Source: G963422445 sp963422445
GTDB taxonomy: Bacteria > Pseudomonadota > Alphaproteobacteria > Thalassobaculales > Thalassobaculaceae
Assembly: GCA_963422445.2 (NCBI GenBank)
Contig: OY729512.2
Location: 6,076,001 to 6,140,000, forward strand
Direction: 5' to 3'
Length of the DNA: 64,000 bases
Shown here: positions 27,495-36,049 of the stretch, in pieces
Layout of the letters: each line of letters begins with the position of its first letter
Numbering within the stretch: position 1 is the first letter of the stretch
Position numbers and translations under genes: made by a program
Notes under the pieces: model-generated
What the model was told of the DNA's origin: nothing
The model's database searches: none
Seen by the model: the letters and a program-made list of their open reading frames with translations, nothing else

Positions 27495-28872
27495 GGGGAC
27501 GATCATGCGCGAGCTGTTGGGCGTGTTGCTGGCCGTCATCCTGATCACCGTGGGCGTCACGGCCGGCCAGGACCGGATCCGTGAGTATGTCGCGGCCCGC
27601 GCCGCCACCAGCGCCGCCGCGTCGATGGGGGCCTTTGTCGCCGCCGCGCGCGATCATCTCGACAGCCAGTACGCCGCGCTTGCTGCGCGGGCGCCCGGCC
27701 TCGGCGATGTCACGCATATCGGTCCGGCCGCACTCCGGGCAGCGGGCCTGCTGCCGCCGGCCTGGATCGACAACCTGGGAATTGGCCAGCAGCATGTTCT
27801 GGCCGTCCGCAGGACGGCCGCTGACAGTCTGACGGCGCTCGCCTACACCTATGGCGGCCAGGGGCTTGGCGAACGCGCGATGATCCTGGCGGCCCGCGGC
27901 GGACCAACCGGCCTCGGTATCATGAGCGCGGAGTTCGGCGCCGACGTCGTCTCGATCACGAATGATTGGCAGGTGCAGCGGGCCGATTACAACACCGATC
28001 CGCGATTTCCGATCCTGGATGGCCCGGATGGCAACGGCCGTCTCGCGGCCCTGCTGTTTGCGCACCGCGGCCGGGTGCTTGGTCCCTGGATTTGCCGCGC
28101 CGAAGTTCCGGCCCGGCCCGAATGCAACGAAATGACGGCGGCGCTCAGGATCGCGCCGACATCTCTGGTCGACCCCGACAGCGCCGCGCTTGAAGTCGCT
28201 TTCGGCACAGGCCGCGCTCTTGATGTGACGGGTGACGCCAGGCTCGGCGGCGCGGTCGGGATTCGCCGCCTGCCCGCAGCGGGGTCTGCGCTCTCGGTCG
28301 CCGGCGATGCCGCGATCACCGGCGAACTTCGTGTCGCGGCCACAATCCGGGCCCGGAACTATGTCCAGACATCGGACCCACGGGCCAAGACCGGGCTTGC
28401 CGCAGTGATCTGTACGCCGGCGTTGCGCGCCAGCCTCGATCGCATCCAGTTGCATCGCTGGACCTGGAAGACCGGCGGCCGGCCCGGCATCGGCTACGAT
28501 GCCAACGATGTCGCCCGGATGTTTCCGGACCTTGTAGAGCGCAATGCCGACGGTCTGCGTCAGATCGACTACAACGCGCTTAGCGTTCTCAAACAGGAAT
28601 GTGGCGGTCCGGTGCAGCGCGGCGCATGCCCGGCCGGGCGCTTTCGCCTGACGCATTGGGGCCCGGCGCCGCTCACCGTTCCGGAAAGCCCCGCCGGCCA
28701 CATCCTCGATCTGTCGGGCCCGGCCCGCGGGTTTCTCGAATGTCCGCGCGTGCGCGCCATCTGCAACCCCGACCGCGCCGGCCAGCAAGGCTGGCACTTC
28801 GCCTGCGCCCCTGCGGCCGGTCTCGCATTCCGGCCCGAACCGGCCGTCCATCTTTCCATGAAGCAGGAGTAG
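27466..28872 (+). CDS. pilV: PilV-like minor pilin / tip adhesin with S74-type chaperone motif
   Basis: The N-terminal region matches PilV shufflon-protein N-termini (RELLGVLLAVILITVG followed by a helical stem). The GTG start at 27466 gives LAGSEG^TIMRE, a proper prepilin site with Gly-1 and Glu+5; the ATG at 27505 would lose it. The C-terminal half carries TSDPRAKTG (about residues 302-310) and GYDANDVARMFPDLV with IDYNAL. That pattern is the intramolecular-chaperone (Peptidase_S74) domain of phage tail fibres. The last 100 residues are Cys-rich. R64 PilV tips bind recipient lipopolysaccharide; here there are no shufflon repeats. Confidence 0.75.
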   Translation: MRSCWLAGSEGTIMRELLGVLLAVILITVGVTAGQDRIREYVAARAATSAAASMGAFVAAARDHLDSQYAALAARAPGLGDVTHIGPAALRAAGLLPPAWIDNLGIGQQHVLAVRRTAADSLTALAYTYGGQGLGERAMILAARGGPTGLGIMSAEFGADVVSITNDWQVQRADYNTDPRFPILDGPDGNGRLAALLFAHRGRVLGPWICRAEVPARPECNEMTAALRIAPTSLVDPDSAALEVAFGTGRALDVTGDARLGGAVGIRRLPAAGSALSVAGDAAITGELRVAATIRARNYVQTSDPRAKTGLAAVICTPALRASLDRIQLHRWTWKTGGRPGIGYDANDVARMFPDLVERNADGLRQIDYNALSVLKQECGGPVQRGACPAGRFRLTHWGPAPLTVPESPAGHILDLSGPARGFLECPRVRAICNPDRAGQQGWHFACAPAAGLAFRPEPAVHLSMKQE

Positions 28873-28877
28873 ATCCC

Positions 28878-29834
28878 ATGCTGTCAAGCCGGATCCGGCC
28901 ATCATCCCGCCGTCTCGTCCCGACCCTTGCGACCGGCCTCTTCGCCTGCGGTACGGTTGCCGCGGCCGTACCGCACGACCCCGCAGGCGTCCGCGGCGAA
29001 GTCTTCGTTCCGGCGGCGGCCAGCGACTGGGCCTTCTATACCCATGACGGGTGGTGCTGGCTTGCCGCCTTTCCCGATGCGAAGCCGGGCGATGCGGCGC
29101 AGTTTATTTCATCGCACCCCCAGGATTTCGAGAGTTTTTTGGAGACGACCGCGCCGGCGTTGCGCCCTTGCGCACCCGATACCCGGCTCGGGCTGTGCGA
29201 CGGCGATGTCCGCAACACCGGCACACATCCACAAGGGACAGTTCTCACATTCGGGGCCGGCCATTCGCGCCGGCTTGTCGCCACTGCAGGACATGGCCGC
29301 CGCGGCGACCCGGCATGGACACTGCAGTGGAGCGGTCGCTGCGTTGCGTCGGTCACGACACCGGTCTCCAGCCCCGACGATCCAGACGGCGGGGGCGACG
29401 GCGGCGAGTCGGATGCGGACAACGACAGCGGCGCCGGTCATGGCGATGCGCCGGACAAGGGAGACAACGACAGCGGCGACAGCGGTGACTCGGGCGGCTG
29501 TTTTCTGACCACCGCGATCGTCCACCGGCGCGGCTTCGAACCCGATAACGGACCGACCCTGACAACCCTGCGGCGATTTCGCGACCGCTACATGATGCCC
29601 CATCCGATGCGTCGTGAGCTGATTGCGGCCTATTACGCGGCAGCGCCGGCCATTACCGCGGCCATTCCGGCCAACGATCCCGAATGGCGCCGGATCGCCG
29701 GTGCGGTCGACGCCGCGGTTGCCGCCATTAACGGCGGTGACGATGACGCCGCTTTTGGCATTTACGCCGCCACGGTGCGACAGCTCGCCGCACGCTGGCT
29801 CGTCGACACTTACCTTGATTGGAACATTTCATGA
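28878..29834 (+). CDS. Exported protein with CFI-box-like domain
   Basis: A 318-residue protein with a signal peptide (LVPTLATGLFACGTVAAA). A Cys-containing N-terminal domain spans about residues 35-165, followed by an Asp/Gly/Ser-rich linker (about 166-206). The C-terminal domain opens with CFLTTAIVHRRG (Cys208) and LRRFRDRYM. This resembles the CFI-box, a short domain beginning CF(I/L).T and ending in a helix with LR.FRD. The acidic linker could bind calcium. Placed between pilV and dotD and coupled to the next ORF by ATGA, it may be a surface or periplasmic accessory of the pilus. Confidence 0.55.
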   Translation: MLSSRIRPSSRRLVPTLATGLFACGTVAAAVPHDPAGVRGEVFVPAAASDWAFYTHDGWCWLAAFPDAKPGDAAQFISSHPQDFESFLETTAPALRPCAPDTRLGLCDGDVRNTGTHPQGTVLTFGAGHSRRLVATAGHGRRGDPAWTLQWSGRCVASVTTPVSSPDDPDGGGDGGESDADNDSGAGHGDAPDKGDNDSGDSGDSGGCFLTTAIVHRRGFEPDNGPTLTTLRRFRDRYMMPHPMRRELIAAYYAAAPAITAAIPANDPEWRRIAGAVDAAVAAINGGDDDAAFGIYAATVRQLAARWLVDTYLDWNIS

Positions 29835-30085
29835 ATATAAACGACCACTGCAGCCTCGCGGCTGACCTTGCCGATCACGTCCGGAAGCACGGACCGAAAG
29901 CGCATGCCGTGATCCTCGAAGCCCTCGCCGATGCCGCCGGCCTGACGATTGCCAGTTGCCACGCCCGCGAAGACGCAACGATGCGGTTCGTGGCCCGCGT
30001 GATCTTCCATGCCGATCAGTATCTCCATGACGACGGCGAACCGCACCAGAAGTCCGGGCCGTCGCACCCGCGATGCCGGCCCTGA
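29831..30085 (+). CDS. Small hypothetical protein of the pil-dot cluster
   Basis: An 84-residue soluble protein (LADHVRKHGPKAHAVILEAL, FHADQYLHDDGE) with His- and Asp-rich stretches, no signal peptide and no family I recognise. The start overlaps the preceding stop (ATGA), so it is in the same transcription unit. It is followed after 16 bp by dotD. Confidence 0.55.
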   Translation: MNINDHCSLAADLADHVRKHGPKAHAVILEALADAAGLTIASCHAREDATMRFVARVIFHADQYLHDDGEPHQKSGPSHPRCRP

Positions 30086-30101
30086 CGGAGGTCAATGCAA
30101 C

Positions 30102-30641
30102 ATGACCCGACTCGCATCATCTGCCATCGCCGGCCGGTCCGACCATTTGCCGGAACTGCCGGATTCGTTCAGGAGACTCGCCGGCCTGCTGGCCGTGATC
30201 AGTCTGGCAGCCTGCGCCGGTCTGTCCAGACCGCCGCCAGCGCAGACCCCTGACCGGACGCCGGACCGGCTTGCCGCTGCGGCCGAACGGGCCGCGGCAG
30301 CCTCTGCCGAACTCGCGGCAATCGAGGCCCATCGCAACCCGGTCGTCGTACCGTCACGGCCACCGGCACAAGTCCCGGCCGAACTGGCGCGGCCGCTTGA
30401 CCTGAGCTGGATCGGCCCCGCCGCCGACATTACCCGTTATCTCGCCGGTCGGGCCGGATGGCCGTTCGCGGCCACCGGCCTGGAACCGGTACGCCCGGTC
30501 ATCGTCAGTATCGACAGCACCGGCCGGCGCCTGATCGATCTGTTATGGGACATCGGCCAGCAGGCTGGCGTCCGGGCCCTGGTCGAGATCGACATCGACG
30601 CGCGCCGTATCGCGCTGATCTATCCGGGAGCCCGGGAATGA
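30102..30641 (+). CDS. dotD: DotD/TraH outer-membrane lipoprotein of the T4BSS core
   Basis: A 179-residue lipoprotein with signal ending ISLAAC (Cys38). The C-terminal DotD fold carries LDLSWIGPAADITRYLAGRAG, PVIVSID and RLIDLLWDIGQQAG. With DotC it helps place DotH in the outer membrane of Dot/Icm and IncI transfer systems. GGAGG precedes the ATG at 30102. It heads the classical dotD-dotC-dotB-icmT order. Confidence 0.85.
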   Translation: MTRLASSAIAGRSDHLPELPDSFRRLAGLLAVISLAACAGLSRPPPAQTPDRTPDRLAAAAERAAAASAELAAIEAHRNPVVVPSRPPAQVPAELARPLDLSWIGPAADITRYLAGRAGWPFAATGLEPVRPVIVSIDSTGRRLIDLLWDIGQQAGVRALVEIDIDARRIALIYPGARE

Positions 30642-31573
30642 TCGGACCCGGAACAGTCATGCGCCGTCTGCTCATTGTGGCGGCAACGACCGTTGCGGCG
30701 GGTGCGGGATTACCGTCGGCCGGCCTTTGCGGCGGTCCGCCACAGCCCGCCAGCGCAGGTCCGACAGTCCGGATTCCACCAGATCTGGCCATGCTCCTGG
30801 CGCAGTCGCCCGAGGCCGGCCCGGCTTTCGGCCCGCCGACCGAAGCGCGGCATCGCGCGCTCGTCGAGGCCGCGACGGCCCAGGGCATGGAAGGCGGACT
30901 GGCGTGGCGGACGCATGCAATCGTGTCAGCGCTGAACGCCCGCGCCGCGGATCTCGACGCAGTCTGGGATTTCGAAATCATGATCACCCGGGACGCCGGC
31001 GCCATCATCGTGCCGCCGATCGTGCGCCGAGTCACCGCAGCCATGCGCCTGGCAACGAAGGCGGCGGCGGGCGGCAACGCGAACGATCCTGGTGGCGCAG
31101 CGGATCACGTCGAAGCGGTGGCAACGGCACGGCATGTCTGGCACATCCTCAGCTCGGCCCGGATTGCCGTCCGGCGTCCGGACTGGCGGGATTTCCTAGT
31201 CCGCGAATGGCAGGCGCCGGATCCGCTGCCGGCTATCTACATGCCCCGGTCGGACACCGAACGCCAAGCCTTCGAAACCTCGCTCCGTGGTGGATGGCGC
31301 GACGGCGTCGCGCTTGCCGACGCCATCCACGGCAAGGATCTCGATCGACTGACCCAGACTTGGCTCGGTCTGGCCGAATGGCGCCGTCTGGTCCATGCTG
31401 GCATGGCAGCGCCACCCGTGATCCGGCAGGACAGGACCGGGGTTTCCGGCGGTGGCCCCGTGCTGCGCCTCGACGAGACCCTGGTGCGGCTGACCGGCCG
31501 CGGCCGTCTCAACCCGGTGACAGGCGACTGGCAGCCGCTCGAGCGGCACAGTGGCGGCGGGGCCGCGCAATGA
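30638..31573 (+). CDS. dotC: DotC/TraI T4BSS core protein
   Basis: A 311-residue exported protein. It has a signal-like N-terminus without an obvious lipobox Cys, although LCGG at residues 30-33 may serve. The DotC signature region carries EARHRALVEAATAQG, WRTHAIVSALNARAADLDAVWDF and the conserved IIVPPIV. The late part has LARSGRMA-like helices in the DotC order. Family DotC lipoproteins localise DotH. Coupled to dotD and dotB by ATGA overlaps. Confidence 0.85.
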   Translation: MIGPGTVMRRLLIVAATTVAAGAGLPSAGLCGGPPQPASAGPTVRIPPDLAMLLAQSPEAGPAFGPPTEARHRALVEAATAQGMEGGLAWRTHAIVSALNARAADLDAVWDFEIMITRDAGAIIVPPIVRRVTAAMRLATKAAAGGNANDPGGAADHVEAVATARHVWHILSSARIAVRRPDWRDFLVREWQAPDPLPAIYMPRSDTERQAFETSLRGGWRDGVALADAIHGKDLDRLTQTWLGLAEWRRLVHAGMAAPPVIRQDRTGVSGGGPVLRLDETLVRLTGRGRLNPVTGDWQPLERHSGGGAAQ

Positions 31574-32685
31574 CGGTCCCGGCATTCACGCCATACGTCT
31601 GCGGGAACGGTTTCGCGGCAGACGACCTTGACGCGGTGCTGCTCAATGCGGCGCGCCAGGAAGCAAGCGATATCGTGCTGCAGGCCCGCGCGCCAGTGAT
31701 TGCCGAGCGGCATGGTCACGCCTGGCGGGCGATCGCCGATGACCGGCCCCTCGGCGCAGCCGCTCTCGGGGCTGCCATCGATCACCTCTACGGCCGCTCG
31801 GCCGTGGTCCAACTTGCTGCCGGTGCCGATCTCAACTGTGCGCATGCCGTTCGCGCCCGTGACGGCACAGTGCATCGGTTTCGGGTCAATGTGACACCGG
31901 TCCAGATCAACGGCGCGGTGGCCGCCAATGTCGTCATTCGCGTCCTGCCGCATCGCTTGCCGGACCTCGCCGCCCAGGCTCTGCCCGGGGATCTCGCCGC
32001 GGCCCTGACAGCGACGACCGGTCTCTCGATCGTCACCGGCGTGCCGGGCTCCGGCAAGTCGACATTACTCGCCGCCGTCATCCGTCATCTTGGCGAAAAC
32101 GGCGGCGGCCGGATTCAGACCTACGAGGCGCCGATCGAGTTCACCTATGAGTCGCTCGGCGCAGCGGCGACACGGATCAGCCAGACCGAAATTCCGTCTC
32201 ATATCCGGGATTTTGCAACCGGCGTGCGCAGCAGCCTCAGGCGTTCACCGACGGCAATTCTGGTTGGCGAGGCCCGTGAACGGGCCGCGGTCGAAGCGGT
32301 GATTGATGCCGCGGATTTCGGGATCGCGACCTATACCACGACCCACGCAACCGGGGTTGCCAATGCGGTCCGGCGCCTGCTGACCGAATTTCCGGATGCC
32401 GAACGCGAGAGCAGGGCCATCGCAATGCTCGAAGCGCTGAATGTTATCGTCACGCAGATGTTGATCCCGGCGCCGGACGGCGGGCGCATCCCGATCCGGG
32501 AATGGTTGGTGTTCAGTGACACATTGAAAGACGAGCTTGCCGGCTTGCCGCACAGCCGCTGGTCGCTCCGTATCGCGGCGAGATTGCGGCGGAACGGCCG
32601 CAATCTCGACCGTGCAGCGGCTGCGGCCGTTGCTGCCGGCACGGCCTTACCGCGAGCGTTGCATCGGTTCGGAGTCCGGCGATGA
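31570..32685 (+). CDS. dotB: DotB/TraJ secretion ATPase
   Basis: A 371-residue cytoplasmic hexameric ATPase of the PilT/VirB11 class. It has Walker A GVPGSGKST from residue 157, Asp-box YEAPIEFTYESL, Walker B-like PTAILVGEARERAAVEAVIDA and His-box TYTTTHATG. DotB in Legionella and TraJ in R64 drive transfer at the base of the channel. The start overlaps the dotC stop. A much longer open frame upstream (to 30727) lies in another gene and is spurious. Confidence 0.92.
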   Translation: MTVPAFTPYVCGNGFAADDLDAVLLNAARQEASDIVLQARAPVIAERHGHAWRAIADDRPLGAAALGAAIDHLYGRSAVVQLAAGADLNCAHAVRARDGTVHRFRVNVTPVQINGAVAANVVIRVLPHRLPDLAAQALPGDLAAALTATTGLSIVTGVPGSGKSTLLAAVIRHLGENGGGRIQTYEAPIEFTYESLGAAATRISQTEIPSHIRDFATGVRSSLRRSPTAILVGEARERAAVEAVIDAADFGIATYTTTHATGVANAVRRLLTEFPDAERESRAIAMLEALNVIVTQMLIPAPDGGRIPIREWLVFSDTLKDELAGLPHSRWSLRIAARLRRNGRNLDRAAAAAVAAGTALPRALHRFGVRR

Positions 32686-32975
32686 CGCGGCCGATCGCCT
32701 GGCGGGATACAGCCCGAATCCCGAAGCTGTTCGGCCTTGACGCCAGGATCCTCGTGATCCTCGTCCTGCCCGTCCTTTCACCAGTCGGCAAACTGCCGCT
32801 GCTTCTCGCCTGCAGCGTCGTTGGCGTCGGCCTCGGTGTGGCCGGCCTCTGGTTCGACCTCACCCCGGATGCCGCGATACGGCGCCTGCGGGCCCGGTTC
32901 GCCGGCCGCTGCACCGCGGTGTTGCCCGAACACCGACCGGTCAAGACCTTGTGGACCGGAGAACAGGACCAATGA
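32682..32975 (+). CDS. icmT: IcmT/TraK small membrane protein of the T4BSS
   Basis: A 97-residue protein with WRDTARIPKLFGLDAR, a strongly conserved IcmT N-terminal motif. A hydrophobic hairpin and a short polar C-terminal tail follow. IcmT sits in the inner membrane of Dot/Icm systems and is required for export. Coupled by ATGA to dotB and to the next gene. Confidence 0.88.
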   Translation: MTRPIAWRDTARIPKLFGLDARILVILVLPVLSPVGKLPLLLACSVVGVGLGVAGLWFDLTPDAAIRRLRARFAGRCTAVLPEHRPVKTLWTGEQDQ

Positions 32976-33496
32976 TGACAATCAGATGTGGCCGGAAGCC
33001 GGGGTCGCGGCGAACGCCGGCAGGACCTGCTGCAGCAGCTGTCCTGACCGCAATCCTGCTCGTTGGGAGCATGGCGGCACCAGCCGCCGCGGCCTTCAGA
33101 TACCGGGCTGCAACGCCTCCGAATGGCGCGCCGGTCCGGCCGGCAGCGGACCCGCCAACACCGGACCGATCTTGCAGCTACAGTTCGGCCGATCTGCTCG
33201 CTGCGCCGACGCCAGGCGCCGGGAGCGGCGGGCGCGACGGCCGTTACTGGTTGCGCTGCGGTGAAACACTGGTCGCCGCCCTGATCCGCTGGGGACAGCC
33301 GGACGATGTCCTCATCGTCGCACCCAAGGGTGGATCGCTGTGGCGCGCCAGCATGGACTACCGGTTTCTGGCAGATGGATTCGACGCCGCACTGGCGTTG
33401 CTGAAACACAATCTCGCGGCGTCGACCGGCCAGCCGATCCTGCATTACGACAAGGCCAATCAGGTGGTGACCGTGCTCGAAGGACCTACACGATGA
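32972..33496 (+). CDS. Periplasmic TcpQ/PilL-like domain protein
   Basis: A 174-residue exported protein with a signal peptide (AVLTAILLVGSMAAPAAA). Its C-terminal domain matches the pattern of the PilL protein at 19171: YWLRCGETLVAALIRWGQ, then DYRFLADGFDAALALLKHNLA. This TcpQ-like domain is associated with secretins and outer-membrane subcomplexes. It occupies the place of traL in R64 gene order, but I see no direct TraL match. Coupled by ATGA on both sides. Confidence 0.55.
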   Translation: MMTIRCGRKPGSRRTPAGPAAAAVLTAILLVGSMAAPAAAAFRYRAATPPNGAPVRPAADPPTPDRSCSYSSADLLAAPTPGAGSGGRDGRYWLRCGETLVAALIRWGQPDDVLIVAPKGGSLWRASMDYRFLADGFDAALALLKHNLAASTGQPILHYDKANQVVTVLEGPTR

Positions 33497-34347
33497 TGCG
33501 GAGCATCAGGGTCCGGCCGTGCCACCTCCGCATGCCGGATTGGCAGCCGATGGTTCTGTCATTGCTGATGTCGGGGCTGTTGTCGGGAGTCGCTGCGGGC
33601 GATACCGGAAACGGCGGGCTGGTTGACCAACTCCGTGCCAACGGCACCGGAGTCACGAAACTCGGTACTGCACACGGGCTCGCGGGTTTCCTGGTCCGGC
33701 CGGCGGCCGGACCGCCCTACACTTTGTATGTCGCGCCGTCCGGCGCCGGCGTGGTCGGTCAGCTCTATGATGCCGGCGGCGCATTGCTGTCGCGACGCCA
33801 ACTGGCGGCAGCACTCGGCAAGATCCCCACGGCGTCAGCCCGGTTGGCCGGCGCAACCAGCGGTCCGGCCATCACGCCGGCCGCTGGCGGCGCGACCGAC
33901 CGGTTGCTGACGTCCACACTGGCAACCGGTCATGCCGTCATCGCCGGCACGCCGGACGTGATCGTCTTCGCCGACCCAGGCTGCCGCCATTCCCGCGACT
34001 GGCTGGCGGCCCTCGCCAGCAATGCCCGTGGCCGCTACGGCCTGCGCCTGATTCCCGTCGCTGTCCTTGGCGAAGGATCGGTGCTGGCGGCACTGCGCGT
34101 GCTCGCCGCCGACAATCCGGTTGCCGCCTGGAGCCATGCGACTGCAGCGGCGTTGCCGGACGACACCTTCATGACGGCGGCTGCGGCCGAACTCACCACC
34201 AACAACGCCTTGTTCGCACGCTGGCAGGCCGACGCCGTGCCGTTCACCATCTATCGGTCGACAACCGGCCAGTATCGGACCCGCGAAGGCGCGGCGGCCG
34301 ACATCAACGGTTTCCTCGCCGGGCTGCCCGGCCCGGAAGGGGATTGA
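33493..34347 (+). CDS. DsbC/TrbB-like thioredoxin-fold periplasmic protein
   Basis: A 284-residue exported protein with a hydrophobic signal (VLSLLMSGLLSGVAAG). An N-terminal DsbC-like region (FLVRPAAGPPYTLYVAPSG) precedes a thioredoxin-fold domain with DVIVFADPGCRHSRDWL. The redox centre is Cys164-Arg-His-Ser167, a CxxS form rather than CxxC, so it may isomerise or bind substrates rather than oxidise. IncI plasmids encode a DsbC-like TrbB within the transfer region, a good precedent. It probably helps fold the Cys-bearing pilus and T4BSS proteins. Confidence 0.65.
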   Translation: MMRSIRVRPCHLRMPDWQPMVLSLLMSGLLSGVAAGDTGNGGLVDQLRANGTGVTKLGTAHGLAGFLVRPAAGPPYTLYVAPSGAGVVGQLYDAGGALLSRRQLAAALGKIPTASARLAGATSGPAITPAAGGATDRLLTSTLATGHAVIAGTPDVIVFADPGCRHSRDWLAALASNARGRYGLRLIPVAVLGEGSVLAALRVLAADNPVAAWSHATAAALPDDTFMTAAAAELTTNNALFARWQADAVPFTIYRSTTGQYRTREGAAADINGFLAGLPGPEGD

Positions 34348-34349
34348 CG

Positions 34350-35003
34350 ATGCCCGCAACAGATCTCGCCTCGGCAATGGCTGCGGCCGCAAATGACCGC
34401 GCTTTCATGGTGCGCGAGAACCGTTTCCTGTGGCGTATGCTTGCGGTCGCGACGGCAACCGTGGTGCTGCTTGCCCTGTCTGTCGCCGTCCTGGTCCTGC
34501 ACGGCAGTCCAGAGCCGGACATCGTCGCCAGCACGGCTGACGGCCGGATTATTCCGGCAACCCGGCTCGACGAGCCGATGATGAGCGATGACGCGCTGCG
34601 TTTCGGCCTGGCGCGGGCTATCACAGAGACCTTCACCCTGTCGTTCCATGATTACCGGATGCGTCTCGACCGGGCGCGGCAACACTACACCACCGCGGCC
34701 TTCGAGGCCTTGGTCGGCCAACTCGAGCAAACCGGTTTCATCAAGCGGTTGACCGGCGCTTATCAGGTCTGCGAAGCCATCATCGAAGGTACGCCGACCG
34801 CAGTTTCGCGTCAGCGCCATGATGGCGTCCTCTATGTCGCGTTCGAGACCCCGATCCTGTTGACCTTCAGGGCCGGCGCCAAAACCCGCACCACCCGCTT
34901 TCTCGTCAAATCCCTGGTCGTCCGCACTCCGCTTTCGGAGAACATCCGCGGCTGGGCCATCGCGCAGACCGTGCTCGAACGCCGTATCGGAGGCAAACCA
35001 TGA
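34350..35003 (+). CDS. dotI: DotI/IcmL/TraM inner-membrane core protein
   Basis: A 217-residue protein with an N-terminal cytoplasmic segment (DRAFMVRENRFLWRM), a membrane helix (MLAVATATVVLLALSVAVLVL) and a VirB8-like periplasmic domain. That domain contains ALRFGLARAITETFTLSFHDYR, FEALVGQLEQTG and LVVRTPLSENIRGWAI. Family members form rings in the inner membrane. Start ATG 34350; a TTG at 34344 overlapping the previous stop is an alternative. Confidence 0.88.
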   Translation: MPATDLASAMAAAANDRAFMVRENRFLWRMLAVATATVVLLALSVAVLVLHGSPEPDIVASTADGRIIPATRLDEPMMSDDALRFGLARAITETFTLSFHDYRMRLDRARQHYTTAAFEALVGQLEQTGFIKRLTGAYQVCEAIIEGTPTAVSRQRHDGVLYVAFETPILLTFRAGAKTRTTRFLVKSLVVRTPLSENIRGWAIAQTVLERRIGGKP

Positions 35004-36049
35004 TCCGTGCCGCCATCCGGCTTGCAGGCCTTCTGGCCGCAAGCGTGCTGACAACCCCAGCGGTTGCAACCCCGCCGGCACCGGCGCCCGCATCCGCTGT
35101 AGCGCCGCCGCAGTTGCCGGGATACCACGAGCCATGGCACGAAGACGCCCTGCCGGACGCTGCCGTCGGTGAGACCGTGCGTCAGCGCCTGCCATTCACA
35201 CTGGAGCAGATCCGCCGCATTCACGATCTTGACCGGGCGCGGCGCCGGGCGCAGGCCTTTGCACGACCGGTGCCGACACACGACATCCGCAGCATCACAC
35301 TCGGGCTTGATGTCAGCTTTCCAGCCCCGGTAATTCGAGCTGCCCAGGGCTATGTCACCGCCATCGTCTTTCTCGACATGACCGGCGCACCGTGGCCGGT
35401 GCGACGGGTTCTGATGCGGCCGGAGTTTCGGGCGGACGGTGACGCTGACAGCGCCAGTCATATCGTCTATGTCGCCCCGATTCGCGCCTTCGACCACGGC
35501 AATGTCACGGTCGAACTTGACGGGCTCGATCTGCCGGTCAGCCTTGCCGTGCTGGTCGATGACGGCGCACCGGCGGATTTCCGGGTTGCGGTCCGGTTGC
35601 CGCGCGCCGGACCGGGCGCAGCCGCCGACGCCTTGCAGCGTCACGAGCGGTTCCGGGCTGGCGACCCGCTTCTCGGCCTGTTTGCCGCCGGCACGGCGCC
35701 GGCCGGGGCCGTCCGCGTTGCGGTGACCGGCGGTGACCGGCGCGACCGCGCCTGGCGCCACCGCGGCCGACTCTATCTCAAAACCCCCAAGACCCTGCTT
35801 GCACCAGGTCCTCTGGAATTCGAACGCGGGCCCGATGGCGACTGGATCCATGTCCTAGCCGATATTCCGTTTGCCGTGCTCAGTGACGACGGCGTCCGAT
35901 CCCGCCTCGGTTTCTCGGCCGATCTGTTGCCGGCGGTGATCTTTCCGGCTGCCGAACCGGCGGCGCCTGTCGGGACGGCCGCGACCGCCGTCATGGCAAC
36001 GCAGCCACCAGCCCGGTCGGTCACATCCCGCACGAGCGCGCGGCAATGA
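35000..36049 (+). CDS. dotH: DotH/IcmK/TraN outer-membrane core protein
   Basis: A 349-residue exported protein with a signal peptide (LAGLLAASVLTTPAVA). The conserved DotH region has LPFTLEQIRRIHDLDRARRRAQ and then two VirB9-like beta domains (SYVTAIVFLDMTGAPWPV-like stretch at about 115-135, and LYLKTPKTLLAPGP). DotH forms the outer-membrane ring with DotC, DotD and DotG. Coupled to dotI and dotG by ATGA. Confidence 0.85.
   Translation: MIRAAIRLAGLLAASVLTTPAVATPPAPAPASAVAPPQLPGYHEPWHEDALPDAAVGETVRQRLPFTLEQIRRIHDLDRARRRAQAFARPVPTHDIRSITLGLDVSFPAPVIRAAQGYVTAIVFLDMTGAPWPVRRVLMRPEFRADGDADSASHIVYVAPIRAFDHGNVTVELDGLDLPVSLAVLVDDGAPADFRVAVRLPRAGPGAAADALQRHERFRAGDPLLGLFAAGTAPAGAVRVAVTGGDRRDRAWRHRGRLYLKTPKTLLAPGPLEFERGPDGDWIHVLADIPFAVLSDDGVRSRLGFSADLLPAVIFPAAEPAAPVGTAATAVMATQPPARSVTSRTSARQ

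Noticed and set aside
27505..28872. A shufflon downstream of pilV
   Set aside because: No repeated inverted segments or alternative C-terminal cassettes and no rci-like recombinase are seen; the next gene follows after 5 bp.
30727..31569. 281-codon upstream extension of dotB
   Set aside because: It lies inside dotC in another frame; the dotB homology begins at 31570 with an ATGA overlap.
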